Shown here piece after piece: positions 28,223 through 37,110 of a stretch of 64,000 nt of DNA. The translations under genes and the position numbers were made by a program. Within the stretch, counting starts at the first letter, position 1, and every line of letters begins with the position of its first letter. Below the pieces are notes generated by a model that was not told the DNA's origin, made no database searches, and saw only the letters and a list, made by a program, of their open reading frames with translations. This DNA comes from Luteimonas huabeiensis HB2. GTDB lineage: Bacteria > Pseudomonadota > Gammaproteobacteria > Xanthomonadales > Xanthomonadaceae. The stretch covers positions 1-64,000 of the forward strand of contig NZ_JAAN01000021.1 of assembly GCF_000559025.1 (NCBI RefSeq), in the 5' to 3' direction.

Positions 28223-30299
28223 AACTCACCGTCCCCACCAGCTTCAGCCGCTTTTCCTCCGGCACCTCGCCGTAGGCCAGCACCGAGAGGCTGGGGACGC
28301 TGTGGCGCACCAGGCGCGCGAGGGCGGCGCGTACCGGGCCGGGCACCAGCACCACCGCGGGCTCGTTGCGCGCGTCCTGGCGGCTTGCGCAGTCGGCCAG
28401 GCTTTGCTGCAGGCGCTCGGCCAGGCCGGGCTCCAGCGCGGTGCCGCCGCCCTGGGCGGAGTCCTGCAAGACCCGTTCCAGCGCCGGGGCCAGGGTGTAG
28501 ACGGGCAGTTCCTCGGCGCCGCCGGCGATCTCCTGCACGATGAAGCGGCCCAGCGCGGTGCGCACTGCGGCGGTGAGCTGGCCCGGGTCCTGGGTGTGCG
28601 CGGCGTGCTCGACCAGCGCCTCGGCGATGCGCCGCAGCTGCCGCACCGGGATCCGCTCGACCAGCAGGTTCTGCAGCACCCGCGCCACCACCGACAGCGG
28701 CAGCGATTTCGGCGACAGGTCCTCGGCCAGCTTGGGCGCGCTGCGCGCCAGCGTGGCCAGCAACTGCTGCACTTCCTCGTGGCCGAGCAGCTCCGGCGCC
28801 TGTTCGCGCACCACGTGCGACAGATGCGTGGCGATGACGGTCGCCGGATCGACCACGGTGTAGCCGGCCGCCTCGGCCTGGGCGCGCTGCGGCGGCAGGA
28901 TCCACAGCGCGTCCAGCCCGAACGCCGGGTCCTTGCCGGGCAGGCCCTCGATCGGGCCGAGGGTGCCGCCGGGATCGAGCGCGAGCAGGCGGTCGGGGTG
29001 GACCTCGGCGCTGGCCACCGGCACCCCGTGCACCAGCAGCCGGTAGGCGGCCGGCGCCAGTTCCAGGTTGTCGCGGATGTGCACCGGCGGGATCAGGAAG
29101 CCGATGTCCTGGGTGAGCTTGCGCCGCACCGCCTTGATCCGCGCCATCAGCTCGCCGCCCTGGGCGGTGTCGACCAGCGGGATCAGCCGGTAGCCGACCT
29201 CCAGGCCGAGCGGATCGGCCGGGCGCAGGTCGTCCCAGCCGATCTCGGTCGCGGCGGCCTGTTCCGGCGCGGGCAGCGCGGCGTCCGCGCGCTCGCCGGC
29301 CTCCGCGCCCAGGCTGCGGCGGCGCAGCGCCCAGGCCGCGTAGCCGACGATCGCCGCCAGCGACAGGAACGCCAGGTTCGGCATGCCCGGCACCAGGCCG
29401 ACCAGCAGCAGGATGGTCGCGGCGATGGCCAGCGCGCGGTGCTGGCCGAAGACCTGGCCGCCGACCGCGCCGCCCAGGTCCTGCGCGCGCGAGGCGCGGG
29501 TGACCAGCAGCGCGACCGCGGAGGAGACCAGCAGCGCCGGGATCTGCGACACCAGCCCGTCGCCGATCGACAGCAGGGTGTAGGTGGACGCCGCATCGGC
29601 GGCGCTCATGCCGTGCTGGAGCACGCCGATCGCCAGGCCGCCGATCATCGTCACCAGCAGGATCAGGATGCCGGCGATGGCGTCGCCGCGGATGAACTTG
29701 CTGGCGCCGTCCATCGCGCCGTAGAAGTCCGCCTCCTGGCGCACCTCGTCGCGGCGCGCCTTGGCCTCGTCGCGGGTCAGCAGGCCGGCGTTGAGGTCGG
29801 CGTCGATGGCCATCTGCTTGCCGGGCATGGCGTCGAGGATGAAGCGCGCGGTCACCTCCGACACCCGCCCCGCGCCCTTGGTGATGACCACGAAGTTGAT
29901 GATGGTCAGGATCGCGAAGGCGACGATGCCCACCGCGAAGTTGCCGCCGACCACGAACTCGCCGAACGATTCGATGACCTGGCCGGCCGCGCCGTGGCCG
30001 TCCTGGCCGTGCAGCAGGATCACCCGGGTGGAGGCCACGTTGAGCGCCAGGCGCAGCATCGTGGTCAACAGCAGCACGATCGGGAAGATGCTCAGGTCCA
30101 GCGGGCGCTGCACGTGGATCACCGCCAGCAGCACCACCAGCGAGATGGCGATGTTGAAGCTGAAGAGCGCGTCGAGCACGACCGGCGGCAGCGGCACCAC
30201 CACCATCGCCAGCAGCGCCAGCACCAGCAGCGGCGCGCCCAGGCCGGTGCGCAGCAGGTCCAGCAGGCGCCGCGGCGCGGCCGGGGCGAGCGCGCTCAT
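28221..30299 (-). CDS. flhA: Flagellar export apparatus protein FlhA
   Basis: A 692-residue core of the flagellar type III export gate. Eight membrane segments occupy about residues 15-310, with the FHIPEP-family loop DAMPGKQMAIDADLNAGL. A large cytoplasmic domain follows and forms the nonameric ring that docks chaperone-substrate complexes. Length is normal. Its start overlaps the flhB stop (ATGA); R1 separates it from flhF. Confidence 0.95.
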   Translation of the reverse strand: MSALAPAAPRRLLDLLRTGLGAPLLVLALLAMVVVPLPPVVLDALFSFNIAISLVVLLAVIHVQRPLDLSIFPIVLLLTTMLRLALNVASTRVILLHGQDGHGAAGQVIESFGEFVVGGNFAVGIVAFAILTIINFVVITKGAGRVSEVTARFILDAMPGKQMAIDADLNAGLLTRDEAKARRDEVRQEADFYGAMDGASKFIRGDAIAGILILLVTMIGGLAIGVLQHGMSAADAASTYTLLSIGDGLVSQIPALLVSSAVALLVTRASRAQDLGGAVGGQVFGQHRALAIAATILLLVGLVPGMPNLAFLSLAAIVGYAAWALRRRSLGAEAGERADAALPAPEQAAATEIGWDDLRPADPLGLEVGYRLIPLVDTAQGGELMARIKAVRRKLTQDIGFLIPPVHIRDNLELAPAAYRLLVHGVPVASAEVHPDRLLALDPGGTLGPIEGLPGKDPAFGLDALWILPPQRAQAEAAGYTVVDPATVIATHLSHVVREQAPELLGHEEVQQLLATLARSAPKLAEDLSPKSLPLSVVARVLQNLLVERIPVRQLRRIAEALVEHAAHTQDPGQLTAAVRTALGRFIVQEIAGGAEELPVYTLAPALERVLQDSAQGGGTALEPGLAERLQQSLADCASRQDARNEPAVVLVPGPVRAALARLVRHSVPSLSVLAYGEVPEEKRLKLVGTVS

Positions 30300-31429
30300 C
30301 GCGCGCCCCCGGCGTCGCCTTCGTCGATCTCGATCGCGTCCAGCGCCGGCGGCGGCGTGCCCGGCCGCCAGGCGCGCAGCTGGTAGACGTAGGACAGCAC
30401 CTGGGCGACGGCGGCGTAGAGCTTCACGGGGATTTCCTGGCCGATCTCCGCCTCCCGATACAAGACCCGTGCCAGCGGCGGCGCCGAGACCAGCGCGACC
30501 CGGTGCGCCTGGCCGATCTCGCGGATGCGCAGCGCCACCTCGTCCACGCCCTTGGCGACCACCCGCGGCGCGCGCATGCGGCCGCCGTCGTAGCGCAGCG
30601 CGACCGCGTAGTGGGTCGGGTTGACCACGATCGCGTCGGCGGTGGGCACCGCCTCCATCATTCGCCGCTGCGACATCTGCATCTGCAACTGGCGGATGCG
30701 GCCCTTGACCTCCGGCCGGCCCTCGCTTTCCTTCAGTTCCTCGCGCAGCTCCTGGCGGGTCATCTTCAGCTTCCGCCGCCAGTTCCATTTCTGGTACGGC
30801 GCATCCAGCAGCGCCAGCAGCGCCAGCGCGGCGGCGGTGGCCATCAGCACCCACAGCGCGAAGCGCAGGCCGTCGCGCGCGGCATGCTCCAGCGGCTGCT
30901 GCAGCATCGCGCGCAGGGCGGGCAGGCGCGGCCACAGGCACAGCGCCGCGGCGGCGCCCACCAGCGCCACGCGCAGCAGCGACTTCAGCAGTTCGGCCAG
31001 GCCCTCCGGCCCGTAGATGCGCTTCAGGCCGGCCAGCGGATCGAGGCGCTTGAGGTCGGGCACCAGGCCCTTCGAGGACACGTTGAACCCGCCCATCAGC
31101 GCCGGCGCCACGAAGCACGCCAGCAGCGCCACCAGCAGCAGCGGCGCCAGGATCCAGGCGAAGCCCAGCATCAGCCCGCCCATGTGGCCGAGCAGCAGGT
31201 GCGGCGCATCCAGCAGCGCCCGGTCCGGGCTCAGCGCCTGCCGCATCCAGTCCAGCGCGCGCGCGCTCAGGCCGCCGCCCAGCGCCAGCAGCGCGGCGAC
31301 GCAGGCGCCGAACACCGCCACCGTGGACAGCTCGCGCGAGCGCGCCACGTTGCCCTGTTCGCGGGCTTCGCGTAGGCGCTTCTCGCTGGGCTGTTCGGTC
31401 TTTTCCTGACCGTCCTCGTTCTCGGCCAT
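30296..31429 (-). CDS. flhB: Flagellar export switch protein FlhB
   Basis: A 377-residue inner-membrane export component that switches substrate class from hook to filament. Four TM segments are followed by a cytoplasmic domain with the autocleavage site NPTH in IVVNPTHYAVALRY. The charged N-terminus (DGQEKTEQPSEKRLREAREQ) is typical. An RpoN-type promoter lies 35 bases upstream with a predicted 23-nt leader. Confidence 0.95.
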   Translation of the reverse strand: MAENEDGQEKTEQPSEKRLREAREQGNVARSRELSTVAVFGACVAALLALGGGLSARALDWMRQALSPDRALLDAPHLLLGHMGGLMLGFAWILAPLLLVALLACFVAPALMGGFNVSSKGLVPDLKRLDPLAGLKRIYGPEGLAELLKSLLRVALVGAAAALCLWPRLPALRAMLQQPLEHAARDGLRFALWVLMATAAALALLALLDAPYQKWNWRRKLKMTRQELREELKESEGRPEVKGRIRQLQMQMSQRRMMEAVPTADAIVVNPTHYAVALRYDGGRMRAPRVVAKGVDEVALRIREIGQAHRVALVSAPPLARVLYREAEIGQEIPVKLYAAVAQVLSYVYQLRAWRPGTPPPALDAIEIDEGDAGGAR

Positions 31430-31463
31430 GATCGCAGCGGCTCACGGGTACGGCGCGGACGAT

Positions 31464-31478
31464 GCAAGCGATGTGCCG
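31464..31478 (-). promoter_or_regulatory. RpoN (sigma-54) promoter of flhB-flhA
   Basis: CGGCACA-TCGC-TTGC on the minus strand, with GG and GC at the required 12-base spacing. The predicted start is at 31452. Element R2 begins right at the upstream side of the -24 box. Confidence 0.8.
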
Positions 31479-31604
31479 GGGGGCAGGGGTCAGGGGCCAG
31501 AGGCCGGAGGCCGGAGGCCAGGGAAGGGCAAAAGCAGGGGAATCGCGATGATCGCGAGAGCCCGCTTCACCCTGGCCCCTGGCCTCTGGCCCCCGACCCC
31601 TGGC
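31479..31604. repeat. Heptad inverted-repeat element R2 (fliR|flhB junction)
   Basis: Left-arm heptads (GGGGTCA, GGGGCCA, GAGGCCG) run from about 31485 and right-arm TGGCCCC/TGGCCTC/TGGCCCC from about 31571. The core includes GGGCAAAAGC and GCGATGATCGC. The right arm ends about 10 bases from the fliR stop. Confidence 0.8.
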
Positions 31605-32396
31605 TTACCGCGTCAGCCGCGCGGCGGCGTCGAAGGCGGCGTCGTAGAGCGCCTGCACGGGCGGGCCCAGCTCGCCGGCCAGCACCGCGATCAGGAACAG
31701 GCCGATCAGCACCGAGACCGGCAGGCCGAGCTGGATCGGGTTGAGCGCGGGTGCGGCGCGCGAGAGCACGCCGAAGGCCAGGTTGACCGCCAGCATCGCC
31801 ACCATCACCGGCAACGCCAGGGTCGCCGCGCCGCGCAGCACCGCGGCGAAGAAGGCCGGCGCCACCGCCAGCGCGGCGGCGGGATCGGGCAGGGCCGCGC
31901 CGATCGGCAGCGCGTCGTAGCTGCGCACCAGCAGCGCGACCATCGCCAGGTGGCCGTTGGCGGCGAAGAACAGCAGCCCGAACGCGAGATAGAACCATTG
32001 CCCGACCACGCCGGAGTTGACCCCGCGCAGCGGGTCGCTCATCTGCGCGAACGACAGGCCGGTGCCCTGCGAGATCAGCTCGCCGGCCAGCGCGCCGGCC
32101 TCGAACACCAGCCGCAGCATGAAGCCCATCGCCACGCCGACCGCCAGTTCGCGCGCGATCGACAGCACGGTGGCGGCATCGAAGCCGCGCCACGCCGGCG
32201 GCGCCGGCAGCAGCGGCGCCAGCGCCAGGGCCAGCGCCAGCGCGGCCATGACCCGGATCCGCGCCGGCAGCGCGCGGGTGCCGATCAGCGGCATCGCCAT
32301 CAGCAGCCCGCCGACCCGCAGCGCGGTCCACAGCAGGGTGCCGATCATGCCGAAGGCCTGCTCGCCGTCGATGGCGACCGCGGTGACGGCGTCCAT
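31605..32396 (-). CDS. fliR: Flagellar export apparatus protein FliR
   Basis: A 263-residue integral membrane protein of the export gate, with about six hydrophobic segments and the family features RVGGLLMAMPLIGTRALPAR, GELISQGTGLSFAQMSDP and NLAFGVLSRAAPALN. It forms the FliPQR pore with FliP and FliQ. It starts 7 bases after the fliQ stop. Confidence 0.94.
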   Translation of the reverse strand: MDAVTAVAIDGEQAFGMIGTLLWTALRVGGLLMAMPLIGTRALPARIRVMAALALALALAPLLPAPPAWRGFDAATVLSIARELAVGVAMGFMLRLVFEAGALAGELISQGTGLSFAQMSDPLRGVNSGVVGQWFYLAFGLLFFAANGHLAMVALLVRSYDALPIGAALPDPAAALAVAPAFFAAVLRGAATLALPVMVAMLAVNLAFGVLSRAAPALNPIQLGLPVSVLIGLFLIAVLAGELGPPVQALYDAAFDAAARLTR

Positions 32397-32403
32397 CGGG
32401 CGC

Positions 32404-32673
32404 TCAGCCGATCAGGTGCGGGATGCGGTGGAACAGCGTCACCGTATAGTCCACCAGGTAGCTCAGCAGGAACGCCCCCAGCGCGAACAGCGCCGCGGTC
32501 AGCGCCGCCGCCTTGGCCACGAAGGCGATGGTCGGCTCGTTGATCTGCGTCGCCGCCTGCAGCACGCCCACCACCACGCCCACCACCAGCACCGTCACCA
32601 GCAGCGGCCCACCCACCCACAGCGCGACCTCCAGGCCGCGGCGCAGTTCGGTGAGGGCGAGTTCGGGGGGCAT
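32404..32673 (-). CDS. fliQ: Flagellar export apparatus protein FliQ
   Basis: An 89-residue protein with two membrane hairpin helices and the conserved loop LQAATQINEPTIAFVAK, part of the FliPQR export pore. The normal length and complete motifs show it is intact. The heptad element R3 abuts its ATG (TGACCCC-ATG), so no ribosome-binding site is visible. Confidence 0.95.
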   Translation of the reverse strand: MPPELALTELRRGLEVALWVGGPLLVTVLVVGVVVGVLQAATQINEPTIAFVAKAAALTAALFALGAFLLSYLVDYTVTLFHRIPHLIG

Positions 32674-32814
32674 GGGGTCAGGGAGCCGGGACTAGAGGTC
32701 AGAGGTCAGAGGTCAGGGGTCAGGGGGAAAAGCAGGACGCATCGAGGCCGAAGCAGTTGCCGCTTTTCCCTGGCCTCTGGCCCCTGGTCTCTGGCCCCTG
32801 ACCCTGGCCCCCGC
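32674..32814. repeat. Heptad inverted-repeat element R3 (fliP|fliQ junction)
   Basis: It starts next to the fliQ ATG with GGGGTCA and continues with GAGGTCA/GGGGTCA heptads to 32727. The core runs from GGGAAAAGC to GCTTTTCCC. Right-arm TGGCCTC/TGGCCCC/TGACCC heptads end 4 bases from the fliP stop. Confidence 0.85.
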
Positions 32815-33570
32815 TCAATTGAAACTCGCCGCCAGCGTGCCCACCGTCAGCACCCAGCCGTCGACGAGGACGAACAGCAGGATCTTGAAGGGGGCGGAGA
32901 CCAGCATCGGGGAGAGCATCATCATGCCCATCGACATCAGCACGCTGGCCACCACGAGGTCGATGATGATGAAGGGGATGAAGATCAGGAAGCCGATCTC
33001 GAAGGCGGTCTTGAGTTCGCTGGTGACGAAGGAGGCAACCAGGACCTGGAACGGGACCTCGTCGGGGCCGGCGTAGGCGCCGTGCCCGGCCAGGCCGGCG
33101 AAGGTCATCAGGTCGGTCTCGCGCACCTGCGCCAGCATGAAGGCGCGCAGCGGCGCGGTGCCGAGGTCCCAGGCGCTGCGGAAGTCGAGCGTGCCGTCGA
33201 GCCAGGGCCCGAAGCCGGCGCGCCAGGCCGCTTCCCACACCGGCGTCATCACCAGCGCGGTGAGGAACAGCGCCAGGCCGACCAGCACCTGGTTCGACGG
33301 CGTCTGCCCGGTGCCCAGCGCCTGCCGCAGCAGCGCCAGCACCACGATGATGCGGGTGAACGCGGTCAGCACCAGCAGCATCGACGGGATCAGGGTGATC
33401 GCCGTCATCAGCAGCAGGGTCTGCAGCGGCAGGCTCACCGGCGCCTCGCCGATCCGGCCGACGGTGACGTCGGGCAGCGCCGGCAGCTGCGGCGCGGCGA
33501 GCGCCAGCATCGGCATCGACAGGCACAGCGCGGCGACGAGCACCGCGAGCCGGCGGGAACGGGCGGTCAC
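32815..33570 (-). CDS. fliP: Flagellar export apparatus protein FliP
   Basis: A 251-residue export-gate protein with an N-terminal signal sequence (about 1-27) and four membrane segments. Family motifs are FTRIIVVLALLRQALGTGQT, PFQVLVASFVTSELKTAF and DLVVASVLMSMGM. The GTG at 33570, one base after the fliO stop, gives a normal signal peptide and length. Confidence 0.94.
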   Translation of the reverse strand: MTARSRRLAVLVAALCLSMPMLALAAPQLPALPDVTVGRIGEAPVSLPLQTLLLMTAITLIPSMLLVLTAFTRIIVVLALLRQALGTGQTPSNQVLVGLALFLTALVMTPVWEAAWRAGFGPWLDGTLDFRSAWDLGTAPLRAFMLAQVRETDLMTFAGLAGHGAYAGPDEVPFQVLVASFVTSELKTAFEIGFLIFIPFIIIDLVVASVLMSMGMMMLSPMLVSAPFKILLFVLVDGWVLTVGTLAASFN

Positions 33571-33571
33571 C

Positions 33572-34051
33572 TCAGCGGTCCTTGCGCAGTCGCTGCGCGA
33601 GCAGTTGCTTGAAGTCGGGCAGCCGCTGCAGCGAGGGCAGTTGCGCCGGCGGCGCTTCGGGCAGCGGCCGCGGCAGGCGGTGCAGGGTGCGCACCCCATT
33701 GGCGCCGATGCCCAGCAGCAGCTGTTCGTCGCCAACCTGCACCACCGCCGCGCGCTCCTTGGCGCCCAGCGGGATGCTCGCGACCACGCGCAGGCCGTCG
33801 GCCTGGCGGAAGCCGCCGCCGGGCAGGCGCTTGAGCAGCCAGGCCAGGCCCAGGATCAGCCCGAGCACCAGCACCAGGGCGAAGAAGGCGCCGCCCAGTC
33901 CCGGCGCCTGCGGGGCGTGGGCGCCGATCGCCGGCGCGGGACGCACGGTCTCCGCGCGCACCGGCGCGGGCGGCGGCGTCGCGACGGCGGCGGCGGCGGC
34001 CTCGACGGCGCCCGCCGTGGGCAGGGCATGCAGGGCGCTGGCGAGGATCAA
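33572..34051 (-). CDS. fliO: Flagellar biosynthesis protein FliO
   Basis: A 159-residue bitopic protein that helps FliP assemble. One TM segment (AFFALVLVLGLILGLAWLLK) is followed by the FliO cytoplasmic motif RVVASIPLGAKERAAVVQVG and LLLGI. The start is a TTG overlapping the fliN stop (TTGA); no ATG or GTG precedes the TM segment in a suitable place. Confidence 0.85.
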   Translation of the reverse strand: MILASALHALPTAGAVEAAAAAVATPPPAPVRAETVRPAPAIGAHAPQAPGLGGAFFALVLVLGLILGLAWLLKRLPGGGFRQADGLRVVASIPLGAKERAAVVQVGDEQLLLGIGANGVRTLHRLPRPLPEAPPAQLPSLQRLPDFKQLLAQRLRKDR

Positions 34052-34386
34052 CGCAGTCTCCGGATCCGTTCGCTGGGGCTGACCACGTCGGTCAGGCGCA
34101 CGCCGAAGCGATCGTTGATGACCACCACCTCGCCGTGCGCGATCAGGGTGCCGTTGACGTAGACGTCGAGCGGCTCGCCGGCGCCGCGTTCCAGCTCGAT
34201 CACCGAGCCGCGGTTGAGCTGCAGCAGGTTGCGGATCGGCATGCGGGTGCGGCCGACTTCCAGCGACAGCGCCACCGGCACGTCGAGGATGACGTCGAGG
34301 TTGAGGTCCTGGGCGTCGGCGGGCGTCTCCGCGCGCAGGTCGTCGAAGCGGGCCGGGGCGGCCTCGGGGGCGTCTTGGGGCGTCAT
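34048..34386 (-). CDS. fliN: Flagellar motor switch protein FliN
   Basis: A 112-residue C-ring protein with a complete SpoA domain (ILDVPVALSLEVGRTRMPI, LLQLNRGSVIELERGAGEP, GEVVVINDRFGVRLTDVV). It assembles under FliM and binds FliH and CheY-P. Overlaps fliM and fliO. Confidence 0.95.
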   Translation of the reverse strand: MTPQDAPEAAPARFDDLRAETPADAQDLNLDVILDVPVALSLEVGRTRMPIRNLLQLNRGSVIELERGAGEPLDVYVNGTLIAHGEVVVINDRFGVRLTDVVSPSERIRRLR

Positions 34387-35393
34387 GCGGGCGGGTCCTG
34401 GGGCTCGGGGCGGCGCGGCGCGCTGGTGCCGGGCGGATGGGTGGCGGTGATCTTGACGACGTTGGCGCCGTTGGCGGTGCCGAAGCGGCCGCTGAAGACC
34501 GGGATGTCCTCGACGCAGACCGGCACTTCCTCGGGCAGGTCGATGGGCAGGATGTCGCCCACCTTCAGCCGGGTGAGCTGGCGCAGATCGATGCGGCGCT
34601 GCGCGAGCACGCTCGACACCACGACCTCGGCGCTCATCAGCTGCTCGCGCAGGCTGGCGTTCCAGGACTCGTCGCGGTCCACGCGGTCGCTCTGGATGCC
34701 GGCGTCGAGCAGCTCGCGGATCGGCTCGAGCATGGAGTAGGGCAGGGTCACGTGGATCTCGCCGCCGCCGCCTTCCAGCTCGACGTGGAAGCGGCTGACC
34801 ACCACGTACTCGCGCGGGGTGACGATGTTGGCGAAGTGCGGGTTGATCTCGGAGTTGAGGTATTCGCACTCGATGTCGAGCACCGGCGCCCAGGCTTCGG
34901 CCAGATCGGCGAAGGTCTGCCGGAGCATCAGCTGGATCACCCGCATCTCGGTGGGGGTGAACTCGCGGCCCTCGATGCGGGTGGGGTAGCGGCCGTCGCC
35001 GCCGAAGAAGTTGTCCACCACCGCGAACACCAGCTTCGGCTCGAACACGATCAGGCCGGTGCCGCGCAGCGGCTTGACGCGGATCAGGTTGAGGTTGGTG
35101 GGCACGTAGAGCTGGTGCAGGTAGTCGCCGAACTTGACCAGATCGATGCCGCGCACCGAGAGGTCGGCGGAGCGGCGGATCAGGTTGAACAGGCCGATCC
35201 GCCACAGCCGCACGAAACGCTCGTTGACCATCTCCAGCGTCGGCATGCGGCCGCGGATGATGCGGTCCTGGCTGGCGAAGTCGTAGGCGCGCGCCTCGCC
35301 GGGCGCGGGGCCGGGCTCGGTATCGACCGCGCCGGAATCCACCCCGTGCAGCAGCGCGTCGATCTCGTCCTGGGACAGCAGGTCCTGGCTCAT
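34383..35393 (-). CDS. fliM: Flagellar motor switch protein FliM
   Basis: A 336-residue C-ring protein. The extreme N-terminus (LLSQDEIDALLHG) is the CheY-P binding helix. The CheC-like middle domain includes the GGDGRYPTRIEGREFTPTE region, and a C-terminal SpoA domain follows. It begins 10 bases after the fliL stop. Confidence 0.95.
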   Translation of the reverse strand: MSQDLLSQDEIDALLHGVDSGAVDTEPGPAPGEARAYDFASQDRIIRGRMPTLEMVNERFVRLWRIGLFNLIRRSADLSVRGIDLVKFGDYLHQLYVPTNLNLIRVKPLRGTGLIVFEPKLVFAVVDNFFGGDGRYPTRIEGREFTPTEMRVIQLMLRQTFADLAEAWAPVLDIECEYLNSEINPHFANIVTPREYVVVSRFHVELEGGGGEIHVTLPYSMLEPIRELLDAGIQSDRVDRDESWNASLREQLMSAEVVVSSVLAQRRIDLRQLTRLKVGDILPIDLPEEVPVCVEDIPVFSGRFGTANGANVVKITATHPPGTSAPRRPEPQDPPA

Positions 35394-35403
35394 CGCGCGC
35401 GCC

Positions 35404-35880
35404 TCACTGGGTGACGAAGCTGGTGAACAGCAGGTCCTCGGCGCCGGGCCCGCCGGTCTCGGCGCGCATCAGCGCCTGCACCTCGGCCAGCGCCTCGGCC
35501 CGCAGCCGTTCCTTGCCGGCGCGGTCGGCGATGCCGGCGTAGGTCTGCTGCGCGAACAGCATCAGCAACCGCGCGCGCAGCGCCGGCTCGTGGCGGCGCA
35601 ACTGCTCCACCGCGAGCGGATCGCGGCTGAGCAACTGCACCTCCACCTGCAGGTAGCGCGGGCCGGCGGGCGTCTCGTCGAGGTTGACCACGAACGGCGG
35701 CGCCATCGGCACGTATTGCGCGGGCGCCGGCAGCGACGAGGCCGGCGCCTGCGGGCGGACGAGGACGAACCATGCCGCGGCGGCGGCCGCGGCGAGTACG
35801 GCGACGAGGGCCAGCAGCAGCGGGAGGCGGCGGCGCGGTGCGCGCGCAGGTTTCGAGCGGGCGTCGTCGGCGGCGGGCAA
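35404..35880 (-). CDS. fliL: Flagellar basal body-associated protein FliL
   Basis: A 158-residue single-pass membrane protein that surrounds and supports the stator. TM segment LPLLLALVAVLAAAAAAAWF is followed by a periplasmic SPFH-like domain (PPFVVNLDETPAGPRYLQVE). The TTG at 35880 was chosen, with AGAAGG about 10 bases upstream. The ATG at 35931 that would give a longer protein lies inside a perfect RpoN promoter and upstream of its predicted transcript start. First gene of fliL-M-N-O-P-Q-R. Confidence 0.85.
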   Translation of the reverse strand: MPAADDARSKPARAPRRRLPLLLALVAVLAAAAAAAWFVLVRPQAPASSLPAPAQYVPMAPPFVVNLDETPAGPRYLQVEVQLLSRDPLAVEQLRRHEPALRARLLMLFAQQTYAGIADRAGKERLRAEALAEVQALMRAETGGPGAEDLLFTSFVTQ

Positions 35881-35903
35881 GGGGGCTCTACCTTCTGGAA
35901 GCT

Positions 35904-35924
35904 GCCCGTTGCGATGCAACGGGC
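35904..35924. repeat. Hairpin overlapping the fliL RpoN promoter
   Basis: GCCCGTTGC pairs with GCAACGGGC around GAT. The dyad covers the -12 box of the fliL promoter and extends to the predicted start. Whether it matters for regulation is unknown. Confidence 0.5.
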
Positions 35925-35930
35925 GTGCCA
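35916..35930 (-). promoter_or_regulatory. RpoN (sigma-54) promoter of the fliL operon
   Basis: TGGCACG-CCCG-TTGC on the minus strand is a full consensus match. The predicted start at 35904 gives a 24-nt leader to the TTG of fliL. Confidence 0.9.
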
Positions 35931-36096
35931 TGCGGGCGCGGGGCGGGCGAGGCGGCGATCGCGGGTGCGTGCGCGTTGGCGTCCCCGTCGCCCGCCGACG
36001 CCGCGCCGGGAACGCGTCGCGCAGGCAGCGGGCGCGCGGCGACCGGCGAGGTGGCGCCGGAAAGCCGTCGCCGCCGGGCGCGCCGGTTTCCCGGCG

Positions 36097-37110
36097 TCAG
36101 GCGTAGGCGTCGAGCAGGCCGCGACGCGGCGCGCGCGCGCCGGCGGGCGCGGTCGCCGACGCGATGTCGGCGGCGCCGGCAGCGTCGTGCCGCGCGGGCG
36201 CGTCGGCGTCGGCCATCGGCCCGTCGCGCTGCGCGCCCTGGCCGCCGACGTCGGCGTGCGCCAGCACGAAGCCCTGCTCGCCGAGCAGTTCGCGCAGCCG
36301 CGGCAGCTGCTGTTCCAGCGCCTGCCGCACCTCGGGCTGGGCGGCGACGAAGTCGGCCGAGAGCCGGTCGCCGTCCAGGCGCAGGCGGACCTCCACCGGG
36401 CCCAGGTCCTGCGGCGAGACGCGGATGCGGGCATGGCCGATGCCGCGCTCGGCCGCCCAGTGCAATTGCGCGCCGACGCGTTCGCCGAAGTCGTCGGCGC
36501 CGACTTCGGCCGGCGGCAGCGGCGCTGCGGGCGGCGCCGCTGCCTCGCGCGGCGCGACGGGCGCGGGCAGCGAAGGCAACGCGAACGACGGCGGCTCGGC
36601 GTCGCCCGTGTCGGCCGGCGGCGCGGCCTCGGCGGCGGGCGCGGCGAGGTCCGGTTCCGGTTCCGCGACCGCCGCCGCTGCCGCGGGCATGGCGAGGGCG
36701 CCCGCGGTCGGCAGAGCGCCCGCGGCGGGCGCGCCGGGGGGCGCCGCCGGCCTCGGCGCGGGAACGACAGGGGCCTCGCCGCCGGGCGGCGCGGCGGCGG
36801 CGGCGGGCGGTTCGGCCAGCCCCAGCGCGGCGAGTCCTGGCGGCGGCCACTGCGGCTGCGCCGGCGCCGTGGGCGCGATCGCGGCGCCGTAGGGGGCCTC
36901 GGGTGCGGTCTCGTCGGGCGTGGCCTGCTCCGGTGCCGGCCGTTGCGCCGGCGCCGCGTCGCCGCCTTCGCCCTCGCCGGCCGGCGCGGCGGGCTGCCGC
37001 CGCGCGAGCGCGCGGGCGAAGCCGTCGTCGGCGGCGGCGGGCGCCCGCGCGCCGCGCGGCGCCGGGGACGCGCCGGCGGCGGTCGGCATCGCCGGCACCA
37101 CCGGCGTCAT
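36097..37110 (-). CDS. fliK: Flagellar hook-length control protein FliK
   Basis: A 337-residue secreted ruler/switch protein. The N-terminal two thirds is Ala/Pro-rich low-complexity sequence. The C-terminal Flg_hook domain (about 215-300) has GHARIRVSPQDLGPVEVRLR and LPRLRELLGEQGFVLAHADV. This layout is usual for FliK. The start overlaps the fliJ stop. The 35931-36096 gap to fliL holds only the fliL promoter region. Confidence 0.88.
   Translation of the reverse strand: MTPVVPAMPTAAGASPAPRGARAPAAADDGFARALARRQPAAPAGEGEGGDAAPAQRPAPEQATPDETAPEAPYGAAIAPTAPAQPQWPPPGLAALGLAEPPAAAAAPPGGEAPVVPAPRPAAPPGAPAAGALPTAGALAMPAAAAAVAEPEPDLAAPAAEAAPPADTGDAEPPSFALPSLPAPVAPREAAAPPAAPLPPAEVGADDFGERVGAQLHWAAERGIGHARIRVSPQDLGPVEVRLRLDGDRLSADFVAAQPEVRQALEQQLPRLRELLGEQGFVLAHADVGGQGAQRDGPMADADAPARHDAAGAADIASATAPAGARAPRRGLLDAYA

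Noticed and set aside
35929..35931. ATG start of fliL at 35931
   Set aside because: It lies within the -24 box of a consensus RpoN promoter, upstream of the predicted transcript start.
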